This document shows, one piece after another, positions 21,741 to 34,567 of a stretch of 64,000 nt of DNA. This stretch comes from Cyclospora cayetanensis (lineage: Eukaryota; Apicomplexa; Conoidasida; Eucoccidiorida; Eimeriidae). A program made the position numbers and the translations under genes. The stretch spans positions 62,001 through 126,000 of the forward strand of contig NW_020312769.1 of the NCBI RefSeq assembly GCF_002999335.1. The letters run 5' to 3'. Positions within the stretch are counted from its first letter, which is position 1. Every line of letters begins with the position of its first letter. Under the pieces are notes generated by a model. That model was not told the DNA's origin. It made no database searches and saw nothing but the letters and a program-made list of their open reading frames with translations.

Positions 21741-24700
21741 TCAGATAGACACATCCACCAGAGCATCCAGGCAAGCCTTCCCCGCCACGGCGACGAGCTC
21801 GTTTAGCTGGGACGGCTGCGATGTACATTGGTCACATAAGTCAAATTTCCTTGTGGACCAACCATTTCGATAGCCACGGATATGCGTGTGCAATGCAGTA
21901 CCAAAGCGCATTCAGGCATTGGGCCGATCAGCGCCCCACACTAGATTACTTTCGAGAATGGGGCGTTTTGACAAAAACAATTATTAAAAACTGGGAACCT
22001 GATATGAAGCTTTTAAATTGTGGCTGGCTCACGGTGATCGGATGCATAAAGTGATCGTTAGTGCGGCTGGTCACTCCGATGTGAACGGCAGCCGCCTTCA
22101 CCAGTTCCATTCTCCTGGATGCCAAATGGAGAAGCTGGTGCGTTTCCATTTCCAACGTCTGCGCCCCGCAGCGCACCAGTGTTTCTAGTAGGTCTTCGTT
22201 CTCATCCTGCGGAGCAATGCGACACTATCGAGCAATGTGAAAGAGAAACGCTGGTGGTTTGTTTCCATCTATCTTCCAGCAAATCATGTGCAGCTCCTCC
22301 ATACTAAACACGGCTAGTGACACTGCAGCATGATGAGCGTGGTTTTCCTACCCGAAAAAGCTGGTCTTCTCGGGCCTGACAGCTGTAGAATGTCTCTGCG
22401 GATGCGTTTAGTCCTGAATGCCACGCATTCGCCGTTGGCAACAATGCGGCTTTAATACACGAGTGCCATAAGTCCGGTAGTTTTACTAACATCCCAGCTA
22501 GTACGATCGCGTTGCCCTGGAGGGGCAGTTAGTTCGATGATTTGCATGGAAGTATCCGGCGTAGACTTGTGTAATGCATAGCGTGCGCCTGGTTCACAAG
22601 CTTTGCGTGCTCCCGTCGAGGGCACTTCGCTGCCCACGTCCTGGCACTGACCTTCAAAGACCAGGTCTGGATCGTGAGCTGCCACATGCCGATAGATGAG
22701 TCTGTGTCATCAAAGCATGGAAAAGAAAAGGATCAATTTTCGCTCCCCTCACGACACCAACAAAGGTGAAATTCTTGCTCGTGTAGCAGTCACACAACGA
22801 CCTCACCTTGATAGCTCTGGATCGGCAGCACATGGCCTGGTAATAGTGTAGGGCTTCAAATCTACAAGCGAAAAGGCAACAGAAAGAACCCGAACTCTTA
22901 TAGTTTTGCAGGAGCTCACCAGTCAAAGTTGAAGGTACTAGGCCTCCTATGTCTATGACCTTGTTAGACTTTCAAGTATTGGCCAGTGACGCGAATGCAT
23001 CTGTTTTACCGACTTACCTTGAGTACGCGAATACTCTACTGCAGTCCCATCAAAATATGCATAGTTTGTGTAGCAGCCTAGTGAGCCGGCAGTTGCAACC
23101 ACAATTGATCCTGGCCGCAGGTCTTGGTCCAGCAAAGTACACGTACCTGGGGTCAGATTCAGCGAAGTATGCACAGCTGTCCCTCTAGGCAGCTGTCCAG
23201 CAGCCCCGCATTGCAATTGTAAGCTCAAACCTCTATTCCATAAAAAAGAGATTCCATGGAGTTGAATCAACAATCACAGAAACAGACTGGCGCCGACAAA
23301 TGCAATGGCGAAGCTCAAACTTCAGTACAACACGCCACGAGCTGCCTCTGCACTGAATACCATGCACGAGCCATAGTGTACACAAAAAGCCACGATCATG
23401 GGAATCAGACTGATGGACCGCGTGTTTATGTTCATACCGAGTCTGACGATTGCTAGGGGACCACTCGTGATGTACGACGCCTCGCGAACCAGCACGTCCA
23501 TCATGGGGGCCCCCATACCGAAGGCAACGATAGACACAGGTTTTCTTCTGTAAAATCCTGGGGCGGAAAGCAGGAAACACCTATTCGCGCGTTTCGGCTT
23601 CAAAGATGGCAGAGCAAAATTGTCTTATCACTCCCTTGCAGTCCATTATGAGGTGCATCGCATCACAGCACGAATCGGAAGAATTCGGGGGAGAAAAACT
23701 GCTCATAATGAACTCAAATAAATAGGTTCGCCAACTCCTGTTGCCTGTGAATTTGGCTCTTCTCAACTCAGCTCACCTGAGTGCAATCTGAAGTTTCGGT
23801 TGCTTTTCAAAGAGAGTGTCCGCATGTGCGAGTCAAGGAACCGCTCTGCAAGCCAATCTGCACGACCAGCATGGCCTACTGTCAGAATACGGTTATAAAG
23901 CTCTCCGTGTTGGACACCCAGATGGTAGGCGCGGCCTTCGCCTGGAACCAAGAGCGAGTCTCTTGTCCGCGTCGCGCTCAGCAAATAAGTCGTGGGGGGC
24001 AGCCTGCCTCCACTGGGTGCATTAAAGCCTACTTTTCCGACATCCGTATTCTTTGCATTGTCAGCGCCGGCAGTGACATTTTTCACCCTATTTTGATTTG
24101 GGTAGAAGGCTGAAGTGTGCCGGCGAAGGGCAGGTTCTTCGGGGACTGACGTAGCCTTCCTTGCTGACGTCGATGAACTCCGACCGGTGCTCGAGCGGTA
24201 GCCCATGTCATCGAATTCAAATGATTCTCTGGTATCTGACTGAGACGATTTGCGGGATGAAAGGGACTTATGCTGTGTGTAATACGGCTTATGGGAGGTG
24301 CTTGCATGGAGCCTCCCAGAGGTGGTCGTAGTGGCCTCTCTTCTGTGTCCGAGTAGCTCCTTGCCAATGCGGTGCTTGCGTGATCCACTGCCTGTGTCCG
24401 TTGAATTAAGCCTTCCGAAGCTGCTACGTCTTAGGCGACTTGAGATGGAGCAGCTCTGATCTTGGTGTGGAATGCATGATGTACTATGTATTAGGCTATA
24501 AGGAGAATTGACAGTGTCATCGTCCAAGGCCTGTTGGGTAGAATGGCTGCCCCTGGTTCCCGCTATTGAAAAACCTAAGTGCCCCCCGGCAATCGCGTTT
24601 CGGCGCCCCTGCGTGTTACTGGGGATGGGGTCTTCAATGCTCGATCTTCGTCTGCCAACGCCGCCCGCATTATCGTGCGGTGCTTGAGGGCAGAGGAAAC

Positions 24701-24869
24701 TTGCCACTGTCTTGGAACGAAACTTGGATGGACCTCCAAAGGTATACCTTTCCTTCGGTCGGACATCATCACTGTTGGTTGTATGGGTCTGGAGTTGTCC
24801 ATTTCCAGGTTTGGGATCTACGCCGATGCAGCGCTTCGTCCCGACCTCAGAATTACCTCTCTGAAACAT
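21741..24869 (-). CDS. Nucleoside (uridine/purine) phosphorylase with Ser-rich N-terminus
   Basis: Eight exons: 24869-23777, 23557-23438, 23146-23018, 22861-22807, 22701-22652, 22449-22352, 22206-22033, 21815-21741, giving 597 residues. The first about 300 residues are low complexity, rich in Ser, Thr, Arg and Gly, with no domain. The rest follows the NP-I nucleoside phosphorylase fold: ILTVGHAGRADWLAERFL, VSIVAFGMGAPMMD, GPLAIVRLGTC, DLRPGSIVVAT, GLNASAETFY and LEMETHQLLHLA. The Glu-Met-Glu of the last motif is the ribose-binding EME. Reaction: phosphorolysis of a nucleoside to base and ribose-1-phosphate, purine or pyrimidine salvage in the cytosol. The closest bacterial relatives are about 250 residues, so the extension more than doubles the protein. 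The acceptor at 22449 has two alternatives slightly upstream. Confidence 0.9.
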
Positions 24870-27800
24870 GAGGGAACAGAAACGTGATTATGTCCTTCCC
24901 TTTCGGTGTATCAAGTATCCAAAAAGTATTTTTTAAAGATAGGACATAATTGTATGCAGTGTAGCAGCTGTTAGAGGCACTCTGCCCTCATACTCTGTCA
25001 ATAGCGAGCGACAACACAGCCTGAGCATGTCAACCTTAAGTACAGGACACACAGTCCCAGTAAAGACGAAAGGTTTCGCCTATTAAACAGATCCTGCAGT
25101 GTAACTGGCTATGATTTCCAGCTATCTGCAGTGGGTTCTCTAATTTTCGGTTTTGGGAACAGTCCCTGCCAGTCCAGTGGCACTGCGCCTACGCTCGAAA
25201 CGCAGAGCCACTGCGCTACCTCTGCGGTGGGCAAAAGCATTTATTACACGCTTTTAAGTCCTAATTGTGAAACGTTTACTACTCTGGATTCCTTCTGACA
25301 ACAGGGACGACCTGACGGAGGAGGGCAAACACCACGCGGCAACAAAAAGGTAATATGAAATCGAACGGTAGCATAAAGAAAATCAAAATACTTCCGATCG
25401 AAATCCAGAGGACTAGGAACAAGAAGCCACATATAATACTTGTAACGAAGTAATATATCATGTTGCTTTAGGCTATTAAATCGTGCCATCGCCGTTTAAA
25501 AAAAATGGCTCGGTAAGCAAGTCTTACGCTCTGCTGGCTCGAGAGGAGCTTGTTGGAAGAAACGCATTTTTCTACATACACAGCCCATTCGCTGTTCATG
25601 AACTACTTCTCTCCTAGGATTTAATGCTAAGGTGGAAAAGTAATATCTCACTTGCCAAGGATACATGTCCTGACGAGCATGTAGTCCATCGACCTTTGAC
25701 ACTGTAGAAAGGAGAAATACAGCCACCCTCAATGCGCAGATTCTTGATTCAGCTGCGTCTTCGATGGGCCAAAGGCACGAGACAGTGCGAAGCAGCAATG
25801 GTCAGCTCTGGTTCTTGTCTTCGCTGTGTATTCCCCAGTACACCTTGCAGCTTAGCGGCGATGACGATGAAGCGAGCCAACAGGAATAGTGAATACAGGT
25901 AAGGTTTTGCACCGACCTATGGATGTGAACAGCTTGTCGAAAGGCAGTCTTCGAATACTCATATGCATAACCTCCCAAACATGAAGGCATGATAGGTGTT
26001 GGGTTACGTAACACCCGCAGCACCCGCAGGAAACGAATTTTGCTAACTAGGGCTTCGCTAAGTTGATCATACCTTTACAAGGGCTCACAGTGCCTAGTAT
26101 GTCAACGATAACGTACAAGGATATAAATAATACCAGCATGCTGGAATAAGTGCTCAGGGATCCACTGCAATATGCAGGCCCACCAGAGAGTTCTCTTGCG
26201 GCGAGCCTACACTAGATATGTCTCTGGGCACCCCTGGGACGTGTCCTGACGAATGGCAGTCGAATACCCGAGTTGAATCCGCCATGATTTAGCGGCTAGC
26301 AGCAAAGGATCGCAGTTTAGAGCGTGTATAGCAGTAAAACATCACCCAGTTTTCACATGCTTTGTAGCATGTTCTCGGATCCTCGAAGTTCGTATACACG
26401 AATATCACGCACCTTCAACCCATTCTAGAAATTGTCAGCTCTTTCGTTTATTTTGCAGAGAAAAAGAGCAGAGAAAAAGATGCCACTGTGTAACAGTGAC
26501 CTATCTGGTGGAACTGCAATATGCAATGCCTTCAGGACCTAAACGGCTGCTGCCCACAAAGCAAAACTTGCCCGTGGGAACTGCACTACAGAATGAGGCC
26601 TTCCGCACCACAGGAAATAACAGATGTCTACTTTTCACGACCTCCAGAAAGTGTGTACAAAATTGACTAGGAGTAAATACATTTACTTGCCTTCGTAGAT
26701 AAAGTGGATAAACAGTTTCCCCCAGGTTTTCTGCGTTCAGTGCCATTTATGTACACGTAAAACCAATAGGAAAAGGCGAATGCTAAATCTCAGATATATT
26801 TGTAGGAATGCATATGATTTTCTCGCTTGTAACAGTGTAGGCTTGTTGAGCCGTGCCGAAAGCCGACAAAACAACAACGTCGATGGGCAGTATTCCGTCA
26901 TACATCTTATGAAGGGGTTTGGCGAGGCAAAGGGTACAAATGGGTATAGTGAACGATACGAAGTAGCTCATTGAGACTTGATCCATCCAGCAGCTGTATC
27001 CTGAAGGCAGTCTCATGTGCACACATATTTTGTCATATGTCCACCCCCATTCCAGAACAGAAGCATACGACGATAGACTACACAAAGATAAAGGTTTATA
27101 ACGTTCTTGAAGGAAGCCAACAACGTATTCCTTTTTAGAAAGGGACGGTGCGTGGGAACACCACAGCAACAAAACACTTACGCTTGCGGTTCCAATAACA
27201 GTTCACACCGCATGCTCTGAAGTTACCAGTCAAGTCCTCACGCACTACATGCTGAGGACATTGTTGCTGCTCCAAAAGTTGCGTCGTCATTAAAGCAATT
27301 GTACGCAAGAACAAGTGCATGGTAGAGCTCAGCTAGAAGCACGCTCATTGTGGGCTTGTTCACTGTGCTACGAGCGCCTATATGCAGTAGATAAGATGCT
27401 TCTCAGCCCACTCATTTTGTATGCGGCACACGCAGTTATACTTCTCCGCGGCATTACCTTCGCTCAGATATTGTATGTCGGTAAGCAGCTTTACTTGCAG
27501 ACCAAGACGGCATGCAAGGAACTGTACCTACCACTTTTAAATGCTAATCTCAAACTCCTTTTGTCAGGCTGTTCGTATATTTTTAATTTACATGTGCAAT
27601 CACACCGAAAGAGACGGTCATAGAGCTAAAACTCGTTTAAAACTACTTTGATAAGCTGCTAACTTCAAGAAAAGATGCTACTAGTACGCAATGCTTGAAG
27701 GCACGTGGCTAATAAGCCCTTACCCTTATAGCCTTGCCTTACGCAAAGAAACTCCAGCAGTCATTTCAGAATCTAAGGTACTTCTAAGCAGGCAACATGC

Positions 27801-29318
27801 ACGGAGGTGTACAAACATAGACAGCACCTAAATTAACCTAATGAATGCTCGTAGCAGTTGCCGCCCAGAGGCAAACCCCTACCACTGCCAGTAGTGGATG
27901 CTGCGGTCTACTTTTAAGAAGAGACTACCCACGGATCAGCGGTACAATTTTGGAAATGGTGCTAGCGGTAATGTTTGATCCCAGTTCGTTGTATTCAGTG
28001 GTTTGTGTTTGTTGATCGCAGTTGTCCTGAACTAGGAGGGCGCAAGCTTAATGATATTCATTCGACCTATTGGGACGTCGTATATTCTTCAGAACCACCG
28101 AATAATGATAGGACGGTCTCTACTGCGGTTCAAAAGGATTTGCAGCGGCCGTTTATGGTGGTGGTAGGGTGCTACGCCAAATGGTTCCTTAGAAATTCCG
28201 GCGCTGCAGACGGTGTGTCTTGAGCCAATGCGTTCACTGCGTGCAGTAGCACAGGCCAGACGATTAATGCTACCTTAAAGGATCATCTTTTCCTCCTACT
28301 ACGTGTGAACTGGCTAGATATGGAGCCTGGATTTAATTGCATGCCTTCCAGAGTTGCTTGTACTGCTCGGAAGTGAGCAACCAACAGCTATCCTCCAAGC
28401 ACCTTTACGATCTGCTTGAAATATAGGACATCGATGTACCTTTTGAATATATTCGCATGCAAGCGATATGGCATGTGTGCAAAGCTTTTGCATTCTATCA
28501 CTAATTCCGAAATCAGGCGTACTGAGCATCTGCCAATTCTGGGTGTATGGGATTGGTGCAAATGCGTACTCTCGGTAGCTTACTGACTCAAGTTTAAGCC
28601 CACAACGGCACGGAAAGGCATGCCACACTCTTCGAATACACGGGCTGAAAGTGATTAATGGCTTGTTTGCTTCTCCGGTTGCCCTTTCGTATCATTTGAA
28701 CTAATTTTGATTTGAGGATGTGCTTGCAATTGGCTTGTTTGTCGTTTTTACTCGGTGCATCTTGAGTGAAAACCAGCCTTCCACCTAATTCGTTATCTAC
28801 ATGCATCGTCAGCAGCGCTGTCTTGGCCATATACACACCGAGCCGTTCCACAACACAACCCTAAACCCCTACGGCAATCCCAGTATCAGCATTAGCAGAC
28901 ACGCATTGCCATGAATTAGAAGTATTCCTGCGATATATGGGTGGCAAAGGAAACTGATTTAGGTGTTTCCATAAGCGTGTGTAGAAATCCTGTAGTGGAG
29001 CGCTCGGTACTCCGGCAGGTCTTGAGGAAATGGTTTTCTGAGAAACTCGAGAATTGACCTAAGTTTTGGATGTCTGCATCGAAAGCATAGCCACTAACCC
29101 CAAGTTTTGGAATCTAGCCGAAGTACTGAGACATATACATGGGAAATTAACCTTTGACGGAATAATTCTGGTGCCCATTTCCTTGCATTGGCCATTAACA
29201 ACTGCCATAACGATCTGTGTAGACTCGCCCGCTTATCACCTTGAAACACATCAATAGCAACATTGTAATAACAGCTGCGTTGCGAGCTAAGTTGCGCTTC
29301 TGCATCGAAGCACAACAG
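24870..29318. other. 4.4 kb gene-poor spacer
   Basis: AT-rich DNA with short scattered frames and no recognisable family. A hydrophobic frame at 25279-25461 is listed separately at low confidence. The remainder shows no exon series that could be joined in frame. Confidence 0.45.
25279..25461 (-). CDS. Hydrophobic 60-residue frame, possible exon or small membrane protein
   Basis: An ATG-started minus frame with two strongly hydrophobic runs (ICGFLFLVLWISIGSILIFF and then LPFDFILPFCC) and a basic C-terminus ending VPVVRRNPE. The topology of two helices and a basic tail is reasonable for a small ER or IMC membrane protein, or for the last exon of a longer one. AT-rich DNA also produces such frames by chance. 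No family is recognised. Confidence 0.22.
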   Translation of the reverse strand: MIYYFVTSIICGFLFLVLWISIGSILIFFMLPFDFILPFCCRVVFALLRQVVPVVRRNPE

Positions 29319-29958
29319 CTAAGGGCTCGGACCATGCCGCTTTGGAGGGTTCGTCGCTCGGGGGCTCTGCTGCACTCCCGGGCCGCTAGCCTGCTCGAGC
29401 AGCCCAACAGTGGCCGTAAGGTAATTTGAATTAGATCTTAAATTGTGAAATTGTTCGCGAACCACCGTTCGGGCACTGTCTGGAGGAACTATAGGGGTGT
29501 AGTTTGGCGGCATCAGGGGACTGGGTCCTACAGGGGTCCAAGACGAGCAGGCGTGGCGAAGTGGGTTATGGGAGGGAGCGCAAGCAGAGAGCCTCCATTC
29601 GAGGGAAAGCAACGCGAGAGCTACCATTTTTGGACAGTGCATATTGCCATCGGCACCTGGGAGCGAATGTAAAATGAAGTTACGCAAGGGTGCCATGGAA
29701 ACAAGCCTGGAAGACAGAAGTTAATGCCACCTCGAGTGGAGACTTCCGTCCAGGCCCTAGTGCCTGAGCAAGCACTCGGCAAAAGCTGCCCAGAGCGGCA
29801 CAAATTTTGAGCTTGCTTGCTAAGAACTTATGGTCGACGAAAGGCCCTTCAGGTGCTTCAATACCAACGGCTTTCCGCAAGCATTTATGCCGCCAAGGCG
29901 CACCAGGACTAACAAAGCACTCCAATGCTAAATCTTTGCACGTGGGTAGAAAATGCAT
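29319..29958 (-). CDS. Possible hypothetical gene divergent from the kinase
   Basis: Two minus-strand frames, 29958-29680 and 29696-29319, read more like protein than background: the first has GIEAPEGPFVDHKFLASKLK, the second has PLMPPNYTPIVPPDSARTVV. They might be exons of one gene, with an acceptor (CTCCCAG) near 29665. The first frame's ATG overlaps the predicted kinase ATG on the other strand through the palindrome ATGCAT, so at least one of the two starts is probably wrong. A plus-strand first-exon-like frame (29334 onward, MPLWRVRRSGALLHSR) also crosses the area. Family not recognised. Confidence 0.25.
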
Positions 29959-32512
29959 CGCCCTTCCCCACGCATTGAGGGAGTGGACGTCGAGCTGGCT
30001 TCGAAACGTCGACTCCTTGATGGCAGCGTTTGGCTAAATCAGTATCGCGTTTGCGAGAAACTAGCGAGCAGTGAGTGTGCAATCTGATTTCGTTGCTTCA
30101 TTTCATGACAACAGGCAGGTGCATGGCTTGCACAAATGCTAGCCACTCCGTGACAAGGGTAACTGAGTTCACAGACGAGCTTGTGAGAACTCCCCTGGGT
30201 TGTGTTTCAACATGTATGCGGTGCTGCTGCTGCCCATATTTGTCACCCCGTAAACTATATCCGGACTTTGTCGCATTGGAGTGTAAAGCGTTAGTGGGGT
30301 GCATGTGAACTTGGCTCTTTTCTTCTCGCTTCATGCGTCTGGTTTCGGCATCTCGCTAAGGCAAACAAACTCTCGGTGTTTGTGCTGTTGGCAGCTGAAC
30401 TTTCCAGCGTTTTTCGTGTGGAAGGGACGAACACTGATACTGGAGAAGTGACGAGTTATTGCTGCAAGAGATACCGAAAGATGTTGCTCCTGAGGCGCAG
30501 GGATTTCCGTCCTGGTCCAACGGGAATGGGTTTCAAGACCAAAATGGAAGACGTTAAGGAAGAGGCTCGAATGTTGTCCCTGCTAAAGCATCCACGTTGT
30601 CTTGAACTGCAGGCGATTCTTGACTCGAACCTGGACTCGGCGGAGGGCAAAGTGTATTTTCGTGAGGAGCAACCCTGCCGGGAGCGCACGGTTTAATATC
30701 CTTTTGCAGCCACCATTAAGGTGCTGTGCGTCATCCATCATGCTCACCTGGTGTTTCGACACTTAGTAGCAGAGGCGTAGTCTGGATATTCTCCGGCATC
30801 CTACTTCAGCCCCACTTTTCATGTAGATTTGTATGCTGATGTGTTCCTGTGTGCTCAGTAACAAACTTTTTAGTAGGGGGTGCGCTGATGGTATTAAGAC
30901 CATTACGAGATGGGATGCAAGAGCGAAGTCACTTGCTGAAGTCCGGTCAGTCACCCACCGTGTCAGTAGACGGAACAAAAACTGCCCATTATACGGCTCT
31001 GCGAGAAGGCTTTGTTCCTCAACTGAGATCACAGAGGACCTTCACTGAGGCCCAAGCCAAATGTTTCATCAGGGATGCTGCGGAAGGTGTATCATACTGT
31101 GAGACACAGGGCAGGCTAACATCCCCAGCACTTGAGGGGTCCAGATAATTGGCAACTGCATGCACTCTTGTGATTGCGCTGACGAAATGATTAGCAGCCC
31201 TGAGTAGCGTTATTCGCCTTGCAGAGTGAACTCGTTTTTGGCGGCATCTGGTTTACTAGTTTTTGATGCTGGCGTTGATGGAGCGCCGGTGCTTGTGACG
31301 TGGCTCAGTGCACGAAGATTTAGGAATTTGCCACAGGGACTTGAAGGTTGACAACCTTCTTCTGGGGGCAGATGGGCGAGTATGTGTCGGAGACTTTGGA
31401 AGCGCCGAGAAAATGGGAGCTAATGGCAAAGTCAGACACACGAAGGTATGAATTGATACCCATCGCACTACCGGTTGCAGGGGGAGTACTCAGCTTCTCC
31501 TTAATGCGGTTAGAGTCAAAGGGTTAACACGAGCAACTAAAAGGGAACGTCAGAGAGCGCGATCCACCTGGGTTTCAATCTGAGGCACTTCTTAGTTTCC
31601 GGCTTACGAGACTCGGGGGCACAAGAGATTTTGCCTCAGCCTACATTTCAAGAATCATGATATTGCTCACAGTATGCATGCGTGTCTGGTTTGGCACTAA
31701 GGAATCAATTTATGCATGACGTCTTAATGTCGCTGCGTTCGTATTGCTACAGGGTACTTACATGTTTATGGCCCCAGAGTGCTTTCGGCCATTGGACGAC
31801 ACGAAGCTGTACGAAGGCCACGATGGGCGCGCTGCGGACGCCTGGGCATTGGGAATTTGCACATATGTACGCACTCACAACGCCCGCCAGCAAATAACTA
31901 ATGTAGAAGATTGCATGTGGCATGAAAAGCCGTGTTCGCCAAAAATGGCAATATTGCAGCATGTGTGACACACCGTCAAACGGTCTATTCCAGGTTTCCG
32001 TAGGGCATTTAGTACGATATGCGGTTCTCTTTGCCACTGCGTGCTGGAACGAGCTTGTTTACACCACTAACATCGCATGCTTGTGTGTGGGCTTCTGGGG
32101 TGCGCTGTTTAGGTTATGGTATTTGGTGTGGTGCCTTTCGATGATAGTTCGATAGAAAGCCTATTCGAGGCTCTTGGGGAGGGGGTTGTCACTATTCCTA
32201 GCGAACCTCCCATATCTCCCGAGCTGCGTGACTTTCTTGGTAAGGTCCTCCACCCAGAGTGGAAGGACCGTATGTCCGTTCGGCAGATCCTGGTGAGTAA
32301 GCTCAAAACATACGATGTGTGCGCTATGGCGCTAATGTAAGGAATAAGAGGAAATTATGTCCACAGTGTAATGTATTTCCATTCGACGCTGCTGTAATGT
32401 ATGGATTGTGCAGTCCCACCCGTGGGTCGCCTCGGCAAACTACAAAGACGCTGCTGATTACGCTGGGGCGCTTCTTCAGCAGAGAAGCCTCGACGATCAC
32501 ATCGATAATTAG
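29953..32512 (+). CDS. CaMKK-like Ser/Thr protein kinase
   Basis: Seven exons: 29953-30070, 30395-30661, 30859-31098, 31309-31445, 31753-31866, 32113-32292, 32414-32512, giving 384 residues. The kinase domain is complete: N-lobe start NQYRVCEKLAS; predicted ATP-binding Lys64 in YCCKRYRK; helix-C Glu in VKEEARMLSLLKHP; catalytic loop CHRDLKVDN (Asp219); DFG at 237-239 in CVGDFGSAEK; activation-segment end GTYMFMAPECF; helix-F Asp in DAWALGICTY. This pattern, especially TYMFMAPE and the SHPWV end of the last exon, fits the CaMKK/LKB1-upstream branch. An insertion of about 50 residues (GQSPTVSVDGTKTAHY region) lies between the hinge and helix E. The glycine-rich loop is degenerate (LASTELSSVF). 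The ATG is the first after an in-frame stop; an extra upstream exon using the acceptor GGGTAG is possible. Confidence 0.88.
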
Positions 32513-34567
32513 GCCGGAAGGCTCGAGTAAGGGCACCTGCAGGACAACCCTCAGTGGCTTCAAGTCTACAGAGGCCTGATATTTATCTTGTGGAGTCTAA
32601 TGGGGTGGGGAAGTTGTGCGTGCCGCACGATTACCAAGGTGTGCACTTTTGTTACAATATATTCCTTTTCCGCAATAGAGCTAATGAGCCCCACTGGTGT
32701 GGCTTAACGCGCCATGGCTACAGTACCCAGTTGTGTACCCTCCACAGTTGCCAGAGCCAGAGCATCCTCTACAGTGGGCTTGAATTGTCAATGGGGGATG
32801 ATGGCGCACGATATTTTGTGACTTGATGAGACCAGAAGATTTCGCCAGAGCTGCTTTATTGTGCTTCATGAGAACAGAAACTCTTTGTACATCTCGGCTG
32901 TTGTCCATGCAAGATACGGGGCTGGTTGCTTCAAAGAAAGGCCTGCCTCTTGCGGAAAGTCGAGTTGCTTTTCTTGATCAAGGATCAAGGCGCGTAAGTG
33001 CCAGTCAAACAAGCCGTACCTATGGATGCAGGCATTTAAGCTGGTTTCCATCACTCTCTAGTACAGTGCTGGTTGATCACAACAGCAGTACTCTCCCACC
33101 ATGGTACATCTGGCACCAAGCATACCTCAGCAAAGGAATTTGTAATGATTTAGTCTGCGGCAGGAGCATTAAAGAACGTGCTTGAGCATCACAGTTTACA
33201 GGAGCTCGTGTGAAAGCATTTGTAATCAGTGCAAGGCCAACTTGTCTTGCTGGTGATTTCTGCCTGTTCCTAGGTGTTAACCGTAGCTAGCAATGGGAGC
33301 AGTACACGGTGCGTAGTTAAGTCATGTGACCTCCTTGCACTTCAAAAAAGAATACATCACAGGTCTGAGCTAATGTTTTAACTAGGAAGTCGCAATAAAA
33401 ATTGTTTTCAATAGAGCAGCCTACCTAAAAACATTCTAAAGGAAGTACTTGGAACAATTTTAGCTTCTGGGACCCACATAGGCTGAAAATACGATTATGA
33501 ACGATAGGATTGCTTTGCTGAGTTGGTCAGGGGCAAACTGAGGACTACATCGTACTTCACCGCCAGTAAGGTCCCCCACAAATGCACAATACGGTCTATT
33601 GCCAATGTCTATGCGTACCGATAATACTAATGGCGTCCTAGGTATTACCGCGCAGCATATTGCTTACGCCTTTGCTGATTTTGTTGATACAGTATATCCG
33701 CTTCTTATTTCACTTCGTGCTTGGAGGTGACCTATTAGCCGTTGCGTCGCCTCAAATATCAGGAGCAAAATTGAGCAGCTTTAGGAGAAATGTTTGGATC
33801 TAGATGTGCATCGCTAAGAAGGGCTTAAACTTTCTGTCAATGTAAGAGCTACTGCAGTGTCTTTTACCTTCTCTTAGGGATGCGCTTTGCGAAACATGAA
33901 ATTGGTCCAAAGATTTCTTACGCGTAATGACGCGCTACACAGTTTCCACAAATATCGCATGTGGTTGCAATAGTCCTTTTGAGTACATAAGCAGTAAAGG
34001 ACGAATTCAGCAGAGATGCGTACCTAACTACGTGCTCAACAAGTTATGATGCACTCTTGGGAAGCCCTGGTGAAGGAGTTCAGAGGCCATCCTCAGCACT
34101 GGAGTGATGAGGTTATTTGCAAATTCATATGTGGCACGAAGTGCACTTTGGTAGTCACATAAGGTCGGGATCACCAAATAAGGACCGACCACCCTCATAC
34201 CGCGAATGTTTCCCCAACTGGGTGCGCAGGAAGTTGCGTGGCATATAGGATACTTGAAGAATGAGTGTTGGCTACCAAAATACAAAGTGCAGACTTAAAC
34301 GCAATAAGCTATAGCATTCCTAAATACTGCCTTAAAATTCTTCACCCGCAGATAGTGTAGCCACCATGAGGTGCTTCAGACCTACCAGTCGAAAGGCCCA
34401 TGGAGAGACGCCCAGGTGTCACACTAGTGAACACACTAAGCATCATACGGGGGTACGCTGGTTCGCAATATATGGTATCCGATAGTAAAAACTTCTCTCT
34501 AGGTTACAAGCGAGACACTGCAAAGAGAACATTACTGCAAACTACAGCGAATGTTCTCTATGATTCT
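32513..34567. other. Spacer, no supported gene
   Basis: Several plus-strand frames (32554-32826, 32823-33185) and one minus frame (34028-34285) were examined. None shows a motif or joins to neighbours by splice signals. Confidence 0.4.

Noticed and set aside
28855..28870. ACCCTAAACCCCTA resembles the apicomplexan telomere unit
   Set aside because: Fewer than two full units and no run. Chance is sufficient.
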